From an uncultured Geobacter sp. (GTDB lineage: Bacteria > Desulfobacterota > Desulfuromonadia > Geobacterales > CAIOGM01), in NCBI GenBank assembly GCA_903857795.1, contig CAIOGM010000090.1, positions 1 through 62,004 on the forward strand: 62,004 nucleotides of DNA, in the 5' to 3' direction. The notes under the pieces are model-generated. The model saw only the letters and a list, made by a program, of their open reading frames with translations. It made no database searches and was not told the origin of the DNA. Position numbers and translations under genes: made by a program. Numbering within the stretch: the first letter of the stretch is position 1; each line of letters begins with the position of its first letter. Shown piece by piece: positions 17,268 through 24,186 of this stretch.

Positions 17268-17807
17268 ATGGCGCTCCCCTCAATCATCCATCGGCTGGAG
17301 CTCCAGCTTGCCGACATCGACCGCTCCCGCTACGAGACACTCCAGACCACCGTCGCCCGTCACCCGTCGGAGACCGCCGAGCGGCTGGTGGCCCGCCTGC
17401 TGGCCTACGCCCTCTTCCATGAGGAGGGGCTCCTCTTCACCAAGGGGGTCGGCGCCGGCGACGAACCGGATCTCTGGGCCAAGGGGCCCGACGGTCGGCT
17501 GCTCTTGTGGATCGAGGTGGGTCTACCGGAACCGGAGCGGCTGATCAAGTCGGCCCGCCATTCGGAACGGGTGGCCCTCCTGGCCTGCGGTTCTGCGTTA
17601 GGAACCTGGGAGCGGCAGCAGCTCCCCAAACTGGCGGGGGTGAAGAATCTGACTGTCATGACCCTGGATCAGGGGTTCATGAACCGGTTGGCAGCACTGG
17701 TGGGACGAACCATCTCCTGGGAGATGACCATCACCGAAGCGACCCTCTATCTGCAGGTCGCGGGAGAGAGCCTGGAGACAGTGGTCACGGTGAGATCCGG
17801 CGCGTGA
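17268..17807 (+). CDS. yaeQ: YaeQ family protein
   Basis: A 179-residue protein of the YaeQ family, a PD-(D/E)XK nuclease-like fold. It shows HPSETAERLVARLLAYALF, GDEPDLWAKGPDGRLLLWIEVG (the EPD...EVG metal-site pattern, shown here in two parts) and an SARH motif. In E. coli YaeQ was linked to RfaH-related phenotypes; a biochemical role is not settled. It starts on the base after the YaiI-family stop. Its last 23 bp overlap, tail to tail, the minus-strand hydrolase. Confidence 0.88.
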   Translation: MALPSIIHRLELQLADIDRSRYETLQTTVARHPSETAERLVARLLAYALFHEEGLLFTKGVGAGDEPDLWAKGPDGRLLLWIEVGLPEPERLIKSARHSERVALLACGSALGTWERQQLPKLAGVKNLTVMTLDQGFMNRLAALVGRTISWEMTITEATLYLQVAGESLETVVTVRSGA

Positions 17808-18453
17808 GGGCAAGGAGCTCCTCGCTGGTGATCACCCCGATCCCCTTGCGCCGGTACCGCTCCAGCACTCGGGCCATGTCGTTGCGCGACCTGACGGCGT
17901 CGGTGACCACGGTGACCTTATACCCCCGGTTCAAGGCGCCCAGCGCCGTGTAGTAGACGCAGAAGGCGGCGTCTACCCCCACCAGATAGAGCTCATTCAC
18001 CTGCCGGTTGATGAGCAACCGCTCGAACTCCCCATTGGAAAAAGCGTCAGTCCGGTTCTTCTCGAAGTCGTTACTGTTGATGAGCCTGATCCGCCGGTCG
18101 ACGATGATCCGTCCCTGCCTCTTCCCCCCGTGAAGCCGGACAAAGAGATTGTTCCCGAAAACTTGCCGGACATAGGCGACCTCCATCCCCGAGGCGGCGG
18201 CCCCGTCGATGAGACGGTTCACCGTGGCGATCAATCCATTTGTCGGCGGGATGGTCACCGGCTGCCGGGAATTCGTCCCCGCATACCCTTCCTGAAGATC
18301 CAGGACCACCAGCGCACTGCGCGGGTCAGGGTAGCCGGCGATCCGCTTTCCTCTGGTGGCCATGAACATGCTCCGGACGAGCATGCTGAGAGCCACAAGA
18401 AAGAGTGTGCCGAGAATAGAGACGAGGATGAGTAACAGGAGGGTGAGCGACAC
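17785..18453 (-). CDS. Membrane-anchored cysteine hydrolase (isochorismatase-like)
   Basis: A 222-residue protein. Residues about 2-28 are one hydrophobic helix, followed by a basic stretch (RGKR). The rest is an isochorismatase/nicotinamidase fold. The predicted triad is D52 (VVLDLQ), K132 (EKNRTDAF) and C165 (DAAFCVYYT). The usual family enzymes are cytosolic and have no anchor, so the helix is unusual. The positive charges after it suggest a cytoplasmic catalytic domain. The substrate is unknown (an amide or a vinyl ether in characterised relatives). Confidence 0.85.
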   Translation of the reverse strand: MSLTLLLLILVSILGTLFLVALSMLVRSMFMATRGKRIAGYPDPRSALVVLDLQEGYAGTNSRQPVTIPPTNGLIATVNRLIDGAAASGMEVAYVRQVFGNNLFVRLHGGKRQGRIIVDRRIRLINSNDFEKNRTDAFSNGEFERLLINRQVNELYLVGVDAAFCVYYTALGALNRGYKVTVVTDAVRSRNDMARVLERYRRKGIGVITSEELLALTRRISP

Positions 18454-18527
18454 CGGTCAGAGTCCCCGGAGATTTGTGGTGTAGGTCTTGTTGGAAGCAA
18501 GATGGAATAACGTCGTGTCCTTCAGAT

Positions 18528-18884
18528 TCATGGGCCCTCCGGCAGAACGGTCTCGTCAACGTCGCAGGATAGAGGGGCGGGCGCCCCGGTCCCCTCGGTG
18601 GAGCCGGCTATGGCCAGGGCCTTCTGCCCCATCAGGGCCGAGGCCACCTTGCTCCGGGCAATGGCCAGAAGCCGCTGCACCGTGCCGCGCGACACCCCCA
18701 TGCAGTGCCCCGCCTCCTCCTGGGTCCGCCCCTCACCGTCACAGAGGTGCAGCGCCTCCAGCTCGTCATGGGCGAGCCGGATGATCTCCAGATCATTGAG
18801 CGGAGTGCCGGCCGGCTTGAAGACGGTGGCATCCCCTTCCCTCCGGGGGCAGACGCAGGTTCTCGGCTTACGTGGCCGCGACAC
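18528..18884 (-). CDS. DUF134 DNA-binding protein
   Basis: A 118-residue member of DUF134. It starts RPRKPRTCVCPR, followed by a sigma-70 region-4-like helix-turn-helix (TQEEAGHCMGVSRGTVQRLL). Members are often encoded near metal or Fe-S cluster genes and may bind a cluster through the N-terminal cysteines. Here it directly follows cydB (24 bp), so it may be co-transcribed with the cytochrome bd genes and respond to redox state. That is an inference from position. Confidence 0.85.
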   Translation of the reverse strand: MSRPRKPRTCVCPRREGDATVFKPAGTPLNDLEIIRLAHDELEALHLCDGEGRTQEEAGHCMGVSRGTVQRLLAIARSKVASALMGQKALAIAGSTEGTGAPAPLSCDVDETVLPEGP

Positions 18885-18908
18885 GGGCAGTACCTCGCAA
18901 TTACCGTA

Positions 18909-19937
18909 TCAGTACGCGTGCTTGTCGGCCAGGACCTCTTCGACCCGCACCGGAGCCCGGAAGATCCGGTAGATCCAGATCTTGTAGCCGATGACGATGG
19001 GGACGAAGATCCCCGCCACCACCGTCATGATCTTGAGGGTATAGAGGCTCGACGAGGAGTTGAAGATCGTCAGGCTGTAGGCGGTGTCGATGTTGGAAGG
19101 GATCATGTTGGGGAAGAGCCCGGCGACGCCGGTCCCGACGACCATGAGGATGGTCAGAGACGAAGCAGCCAGGGCGGACAGCGGCTTTCCTTTCCCGGAG
19201 AGGAGCCTGATGGCGAGCAGCGACCCCACCGCCAGGAGCGGGATGATCAGCAGCAGGGGATGAGCCAGGTAGTTGTCGTAGAGCCTGGTAGCGAACTTGG
19301 TGGCCACCAGGAAGAGCACGGCCACCACCAGGAGCAGCGGCCAGAGTCGGTCGGCCATCCGGTTGGAGCGCCGGCTCAGGTCGTCGGTGCTCTTCACCGT
19401 CAGGTAGAGAGCGCCGTGGACCGTGAAGAGGAGGACGAAGAGCACGCCGGTCAGGAGGCCATAGGGGTTGAGCAGCGTCAGGATGGAGCCGTGGAAGCCG
19501 TCGGCGTCGATGGGGAGTCCGGCGAAGAAGTTGCCAAAGGCCACCCCGAAGAGGAGCGCCGGGAGGAAATTGCCGACCATGATGGCGTAATCCCAGGTTC
19601 GCTTCCACCAGGCAAAATCCTCTTTCCCCCGGAATTCATAGGAGACGCCACGGACGATGAGGGCGCAGAGGAGGAGGAAGAGGGCCGTGTAGAGGGCGCT
19701 GAACATGAGGGCATAGGTGGTGGGAAACGCGGCGAAGGTCACGCCGCCGGCGGTGACGAGCCAGACCTCGTTCCCCTCCCAGACCGGGCCGATGGTGTTG
19801 ATCATGACCCGCTTGTCCCCATCGCTCTTGCCGAGGAGGTTGTGCAGCATGCCGGCGCCCATGACGAAGCCGTCCAGCATGAAATAGACCGCCCACAACA
19901 CCCCCCAGAGAATGAACCAGAGTATCTGATATTCCAT
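18909..19937 (-). CDS. cydB: Cytochrome bd oxidase subunit II
   Basis: A 342-residue membrane protein with about eight helices. Family marks include LDGFVMGAGML at the start, NTIGPVWEGNEVWLV, and SLYTLKIMTVVAGIFVPIV. Subunit II stabilises the haem b595/d site in subunit I. It starts 1 bp after the cydA stop. In an otherwise anaerobic lifestyle, bd oxidase scavenges oxygen at low concentration. I see no cydX-like small ORF immediately downstream. Confidence 0.96.
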   Translation of the reverse strand: MEYQILWFILWGVLWAVYFMLDGFVMGAGMLHNLLGKSDGDKRVMINTIGPVWEGNEVWLVTAGGVTFAAFPTTYALMFSALYTALFLLLCALIVRGVSYEFRGKEDFAWWKRTWDYAIMVGNFLPALLFGVAFGNFFAGLPIDADGFHGSILTLLNPYGLLTGVLFVLLFTVHGALYLTVKSTDDLSRRSNRMADRLWPLLLVVAVLFLVATKFATRLYDNYLAHPLLLIIPLLAVGSLLAIRLLSGKGKPLSALAASSLTILMVVGTGVAGLFPNMIPSNIDTAYSLTIFNSSSSLYTLKIMTVVAGIFVPIVIGYKIWIYRIFRAPVRVEEVLADKHAY

Positions 19938-19938
19938 C

Positions 19939-21288
19939 TTAAGCCTCCTGGCCGCGCGGCCTGATCATGGTTGTGAGGTCGTTATCCGGTCCCTTGCGGG
20001 CAAATTTCACCAGCAGATAGATATCGACCGCGCCGAGCAGCCCGTAGAGGAGCGTGAATCCGAACAGGGAGCCGATAACCTGCCCCATGCTCACCGACTT
20101 GGAGACGGCGTCCGAGGTCTTGAGGACCCCGTAGACGATCCACGGCTGCCTCCCCACCTCGGCCACGATCCAGCCGAACTGATTGGCCAGGTAGGGGAGA
20201 GGGATGGTGTAGACCAGCAGCTTGAGGAAGAGGGTCTGGTTTTCCAGCTTCCCCCATCGGGAGAAGAAGACCGCCCCCAGGGCCGCCAGGATGAAGTAGC
20301 TGCCGAGACCGACCATGATCCTGAAGCTGAGGAAGGTCGGCAGGAGCGGCGGCCGGAGTTCCGGCGGAAACTCCTTCAGCCCCTTGATCTCCGCATCGGG
20401 GGTATGGAAGGCGAGGAGGCTCACCACCTTGGGGACGCAGAGTTGCTCCACGCTGTTGCACTCATGTTCGGGATCAGGGAGCAGCAGCAGATTGAGGCCG
20501 ACCCCCCGCTTGGTCTCCCAGAGCGACTCCATGGAGGCGAACTTTGCCGGCTGGGTCGCGGCGACCTCCACGGCGGAGAAGTCGCCGAAGAGCGCCAGGA
20601 GAAAGGAGGAGGCGAGGCCGAAGGTGGCGGCGATCCGGAAGGAGCGTTTGAAGAAGTCGGTCTCGCTCTTCCTCAGGAGGTGCCAGGCAGAGACCCCCAT
20701 GACGAAGAACGACGCCACGGTGTAGCCGGAGAAGAGCTGGTGGGTGAACTTGAGGAGTCCGTTAGTGTTGGTAACCAGCGCCATGAAGTCCACCATCTCG
20801 GCCCGGTTGTTGCGCAGGACATACCCCACCGGGTGCTGCATCCAGCCGTTGGCCAACAGGATCCAGAGGGCGGAAAGGTTGGTGGCGATGGCCACCATCC
20901 AGATGGCAAAGGCGTGGACCTTCTTGGAGACCTTGTTCCAGCCAAAGATCCAGAGGCCGATGAAGACCGACTCCAGGAAGAACGCCACCGTCGCCTCGAT
21001 AGCCAGCGGCGCGCCGAAGATGTCTCCCACATAACGGGAGTACTCGGCCCAGTTCATACCGAACTGGAACTCCATGGTGATGCCGGTGACGACCCCCAGG
21101 GCGAAGTTGATGAGGAACAATTTCCCCCAGAACTTCGCCATTCTCAGGTAGGTCTCGTCCCCGCTCTTCACATAGCGGGTCTCCATGTACGCTGTCAGGA
21201 CAGAGAGTCCCAGAGTCAGCGGTACGAAGATGAAGTGGAACATCACGGTGACTGCAAACTGCAGTCGGCTCAAGGTTACAATATCCAT
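19939..21288 (-). CDS. cydA: Cytochrome bd oxidase subunit I
   Basis: A 449-residue quinol oxidase subunit. It begins LSRLQFAVTVMFHFIFVPLT, whose His is the haem b595/d ligand, and has the FTHQLFSGY region with the second ligand and the GRQPWIVYGVLKT block near haem b558. The quinol loop is of the short type seen outside enterobacteria. It oxidises quinol and reduces oxygen to water without pumping protons. A promoter and a possible operator lie 50-90 bp upstream. Confidence 0.97.
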   Translation of the reverse strand: MDIVTLSRLQFAVTVMFHFIFVPLTLGLSVLTAYMETRYVKSGDETYLRMAKFWGKLFLINFALGVVTGITMEFQFGMNWAEYSRYVGDIFGAPLAIEATVAFFLESVFIGLWIFGWNKVSKKVHAFAIWMVAIATNLSALWILLANGWMQHPVGYVLRNNRAEMVDFMALVTNTNGLLKFTHQLFSGYTVASFFVMGVSAWHLLRKSETDFFKRSFRIAATFGLASSFLLALFGDFSAVEVAATQPAKFASMESLWETKRGVGLNLLLLPDPEHECNSVEQLCVPKVVSLLAFHTPDAEIKGLKEFPPELRPPLLPTFLSFRIMVGLGSYFILAALGAVFFSRWGKLENQTLFLKLLVYTIPLPYLANQFGWIVAEVGRQPWIVYGVLKTSDAVSKSVSMGQVIGSLFGFTLLYGLLGAVDIYLLVKFARKGPDNDLTTMIRPRGQEA

Positions 21289-21334
21289 GTGCGTCTCTTC
21301 TCCTGTTCGCCGCGTCTCTGCCGGCGCCGGTTTT

Positions 21335-21377
21335 GTGCATACGCACGAGATTTACTATCCCGGTATGCAGATGTCAA
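21335..21377 (-). promoter_or_regulatory. cydAB promoter with adjacent palindrome
   Basis: On the minus strand, TTGACA (21372-21377) and a weak -10 TAAATC (21349-21354) are 17 bp apart. Immediately downstream lies GTGCGTATGCAC (21335-21346), an inverted repeat GTGC-N4-GCAC. Its position suggests a repressor site. It is not a good FNR box and only loosely like a Rex site. Confidence 0.5.
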
Positions 21378-21419
21378 TATATATTTCGCCTTACAATGTG
21401 GCGTTTTCCCTATGAACGA

Positions 21420-21452
21420 CAGCAGGGCAGCCCCACGGGAGCTGCCCTGCTG
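21420..21452 (-). terminator. Hairpin after the PEP-CTERM gene
   Basis: A perfect 12-bp inverted repeat, CAGCAGGGCAGC/GCTGCCCTGCTG, with a 9-nt loop. It lies 30 bp downstream of the stop codon. There is no U tract. Confidence 0.6.
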
Positions 21453-21482
21453 TTCAGTGTCGATTATGCGGATGTACGGAGG

Positions 21483-21767
21483 TTAAGAGCCGTTCCGGGT
21501 TTTCCTTCGTAATGCGAACGCCATGACCCCTCCGATTCCCATGCAGAGAAGCGGGAGCGTGGTCGGTTCAGGGACCGAGTAACCGTTGCCTTTTCCGTTG
21601 CCTTTTCCGTTGCCGTTGCCAATTCCGAAACCGTTACCGTTCCCGTTCCCACCGGCTGCGGCGTAGGCCGGGGTTATGGTGTCGACCTGCAACTGCAGCA
21701 AGGGAAAACCCGACAGCGTTAGCAATGATGCCGCGATGACCGTGGAGAGTGCTGTTCTCTTTTTCAT
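21483..21767 (-). CDS. PEP-CTERM protein, Gly/Asn-repeat
   Basis: A 94-residue exported protein. Residues 1-38 are a signal peptide (KKR, hydrophobic core, AYA-A). Residues 39-62 are almost only Gly and Asn with a few Lys, Phe and Ile (GNGNGNGFGIGNGNGKGNG). Residues 65-94 are a classic PEP-CTERM sorting tail: VPEPTT, hydrophobic helix, then RRKTRNGS. After removal of both ends only about 30 residues would remain. ATG 21767 follows GAGGGGG. It lies 122 bp downstream of an exosortase gene, so that enzyme is its likely processor. No homologous mature domain is recognised. Confidence 0.9.
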   Translation of the reverse strand: MKKRTALSTVIAASLLTLSGFPLLQLQVDTITPAYAAAGGNGNGNGFGIGNGNGKGNGKGNGYSVPEPTTLPLLCMGIGGVMAFALRRKTRNGS

Positions 21768-21889
21768 GGTGTCGCCCCCTCTTCTGTGTAGCCTCTCTTC
21801 TGTTTCACCACCTGCTCGTCCGGACAGCAACTACCGACACGACCTGCACTACCTGGGCATTCTGCATCACCTCCATTCTTACGTGAGCG

Positions 21890-22759
21890 TCAGTCATGCG
21901 TCTCAGCATTTTTAGCGATGACCCCCTCCATGCTGAGCAGTCGGATTACACCCCACAGGAGTAACAGCGCAAAGATGAAAAACAGGAAGCCGCCGCTTTT
22001 GTGAAGCCAGCCATCGGCTAAAATTTTTTCGTTGTTGTATACGCCGAGAACGGAGAGGACAAATATTCTGAGACCATTTTTGAAGATGGCGATGGGGATT
22101 ATGGAGAGCATGAGTACGACCCGTTTCCACGGGGTATCGAGAAAGATAAGAGCCGCGAATAAGCCGGTAACGGTCAGGGCGATCGTCGAGTGGATTCCGC
22201 TGCACTGTTCGGCCACGGTGACGTACAAGGTTGGCAGATAAAAAATGAATCCGTCCCTCACATACGGCACACCGGCGATCCTGAACAGGCAATCGGCGCT
22301 ACCGGTAGAGCCGATCCGGAGGAGGAGAATGAGCTTGTCCATCACTGCTACCGGTAGAGGAAACATGAAGATCAGAACAGAGAGCGGTGTAGCAGCCAAC
22401 CGTAGAGCTCTTGTCCCGTGACAGATGATCAAGCCTCCACTCCAGAGGATGACGGCCGCCAGGGATAACAGCGCAAGATGAACACTCTCCTGGAGTGGTC
22501 CGCCGAACTTTCCGAGGAAGAGATACAGTGCAAGAGCCGCGGCAATCACCGGAAGCCCCGACACGGGGAACCACGCCGCTCCCGTGGGGAAGCTGTCTTT
22601 TCTTATGAAGAATAAACAGGCGCTCAATAAGGGAATATATGCAGCGTGTGAGTAGTATTCGCTGTGAAGTGATTTCCCAAGGAACTCATTGAGATGCCAC
22701 ACGTACACTCCATATACGAACAGCCCATACACGAGTAAATAACTATTTTTACCACGCAT
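21890..22759 (-). CDS. Exosortase (PEP-CTERM sorting transpeptidase)
   Basis: A 289-residue polytopic membrane protein with about eight helices. The exosortase catalytic residues are present: C186 in EQCSGIHST, R231 in FKNGLRIF and H253 in WLHKSGG. Exosortases cleave PEP-CTERM tails and probably attach the protein to a surface polymer. ATG 22759 was chosen for the AGGGGG 7 nt upstream; an in-frame start lies 16 codons earlier. Unlike most exosortase loci, no exopolysaccharide cluster or PrsK/PrsR regulators are next to it; its only visible substrate is the next gene. Confidence 0.93.
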   Translation of the reverse strand: MRGKNSYLLVYGLFVYGVYVWHLNEFLGKSLHSEYYSHAAYIPLLSACLFFIRKDSFPTGAAWFPVSGLPVIAAALALYLFLGKFGGPLQESVHLALLSLAAVILWSGGLIICHGTRALRLAATPLSVLIFMFPLPVAVMDKLILLLRIGSTGSADCLFRIAGVPYVRDGFIFYLPTLYVTVAEQCSGIHSTIALTVTGLFAALIFLDTPWKRVVLMLSIIPIAIFKNGLRIFVLSVLGVYNNEKILADGWLHKSGGFLFFIFALLLLWGVIRLLSMEGVIAKNAETHD

Positions 22760-22846
22760 ACCGTGCCCCCTGAGTGTTTGTTCCGCATCGCCTGAGTGAT
22801 TTAGCAAAAAATAAGTATTTTCATGCTATCACCATGTCGTCTGAAG

Positions 22847-23266
22847 TCAACCGTCTGGGGAGACGCTCCCCTTGGAAAGTTCGATCCCTTCGGCCCGTTC
22901 ATCGATACGGACCGCCCGATCGACGTCGGCAGGGCGACCGCTCTTGTCATATCCGCGCCATGAGGTCCGGATGGTGAGAGTCAGCGACGCCGCACCCCGC
23001 TCCCCCTTTACCCGGCAGAAGAACCGGTACGGACCGAGCCGCCTCCCTCCCAGGGGATACTGTCCAGCCAGCCGGAGCTCCGCATCTCCAACCTCGTCGC
23101 AGTCAAGTGACCGCTGGACGACCTTCTCCAGCTCCGGTGTCGCGGCAAGGAGAGGCGTCATCTCCCCCCAGAGCACGCTCCCGCCGGCAGAGGCGGTAGC
23201 CGGGGCAAGCAGCACGAAAAGAGAGAGGAGCATCATCCCCGCTCCGGGGATCATCCGCAGGGTCAT
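22847..23266 (-). CDS. Secreted protein of unknown function
   Basis: A 139-residue protein with a clear signal peptide (hydrophobic core MMLLSLFVLLAPATASA, cleavage after ASA). The mature part has two cysteines (SLDCDEV and RFFCRVKG) that could form a disulfide, and an otherwise polar beta-rich sequence (TLTIRTSWRGYD). I do not recognise a family. Its start overlaps the stop of the upstream double-inhibitor gene by 4 bp, so the two are translationally coupled and probably act in the same compartment. Confidence 0.75.
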   Translation of the reverse strand: MTLRMIPGAGMMLLSLFVLLAPATASAGGSVLWGEMTPLLAATPELEKVVQRSLDCDEVGDAELRLAGQYPLGGRRLGPYRFFCRVKGERGAASLTLTIRTSWRGYDKSGRPADVDRAVRIDERAEGIELSKGSVSPDG

Positions 23267-23925
23267 CGTACCTCCTCCTTGATCATCATGGAACTCTCCG
23301 CCTTGACCGATCCCTGGAAGACGATCTTCTCCCCTTCGGTGAAGGTCCCCTTCCCCTGATGCTCCCAGAAGGTGCGGCTCCCATCGCTGTAACGCGCCCC
23401 CGAGGCCGACACGGCTTGAGGAAGAAGCACCCTACCGCCACCGGGGAGGAGCAGCGAAACCCGCTTCCCCTTGAGATCGAAGGAGGCCGAGAGCTCTGCA
23501 CCGCCGGAATCCTGATAGGTAACCGATACGATCGCCGGATCGGGTGGGCCAACCACGACCTCCACACTGAACGTCTCCAGCGGAGGGAGCTCCTTCTCCC
23601 AGGCGCGGCGGTACTGCAGCTTCAAGCGTGACATTCCGGAAGAGAGGGGAAGAAGACGGAAGGTGTAGCGTCCGCCGGAACCGGTGAGGGTGGAGTCGGG
23701 GAGATAGGCCGGCTCAGGGTCGGGGAGCAGGACAGTTCGGTCCAGATCCGCCACCTCCCAGGCGTACCCGGTTGTCGGGTTGCCGGCCAGGACGATGGTG
23801 ATGGCTTCACCGGCGGGAACGGAGAGTCTGCGGCCGTTGTCCTTCACGGTCAGCTCAAGGGCGCACGTTCCACCCGGCAGGGCAAGCAGCAACATACACA
23901 ACATCCAACGGGAAAGCAGGTTCAT
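23263..23925 (-). CDS. Secreted chagasin (I42)-MliC fusion inhibitor
   Basis: A 220-residue exported protein with two inhibitor-like domains. After a signal peptide (cleavage near TCA-LE), residues about 24-130 match the chagasin/I42 cysteine-protease inhibitor fold, with loop NPTTGYAW (49-56) and a YRRAWEK segment. Residues about 134-215 match MliC, the C-type lysozyme inhibitor, with SASGARYSDG and FWEHQGKG. Usual MliC proteins carry a disulfide; here the domain has no cysteine. Together they could protect the envelope from foreign proteases and lysozyme. I know of no described fusion of these two, but cannot search. Confidence 0.8.
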   Translation of the reverse strand: MNLLSRWMLCMLLLALPGGTCALELTVKDNGRRLSVPAGEAITIVLAGNPTTGYAWEVADLDRTVLLPDPEPAYLPDSTLTGSGGRYTFRLLPLSSGMSRLKLQYRRAWEKELPPLETFSVEVVVGPPDPAIVSVTYQDSGGAELSASFDLKGKRVSLLLPGGGRVLLPQAVSASGARYSDGSRTFWEHQGKGTFTEGEKIVFQGSVKAESSMMIKEEVR

Positions 23926-24186
23926 ATCATACCTCCATCTGTTTAATGACTGCAGAACTTATCCCACGTGGTGCAGTACTGTCAATAGCATGCCCGTGGC
24001 CGGGGAGAATCACCCCTCAAGAGTGGTCGAATAAGCGCTTATAGTTCTTTTCTCAATGCCGAAGAGTATAGAGGATCTCCTTGCGACGACCCTTTTCTTC
24101 TTCCCGCTCTCGCCACAAAGAGTTGTTGTGTAACCCTCAGGCTTGGAGTACAAAAGCTGAAGTTTAGTAACTTACAGGAGGATGTC
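23926..24186. other. Divergent intergenic region before phosphatase operon
   Basis: It separates the minus-strand inhibitor gene from the plus-strand phosphatase operon. An AGGAGG ribosome binding site (24176-24181) serves the first phosphatase gene. I looked for Pho boxes (repeated CTGTNAT) and saw none convincing. No clear -35/-10 pair stands out for the plus strand. Confidence 0.5.

Noticed and set aside
21768-21889. Sigma-54 promoter before the PEP-CTERM gene
   Set aside because: A GTGTCGGTAGTTGCT stretch has the GC of -12 but no GG at the right -24 spacing.
23926-24186. Pho box controlling the phosphatase operon
   Set aside because: No repeated CTGTNA(T/A) pattern with 11-bp spacing could be found.
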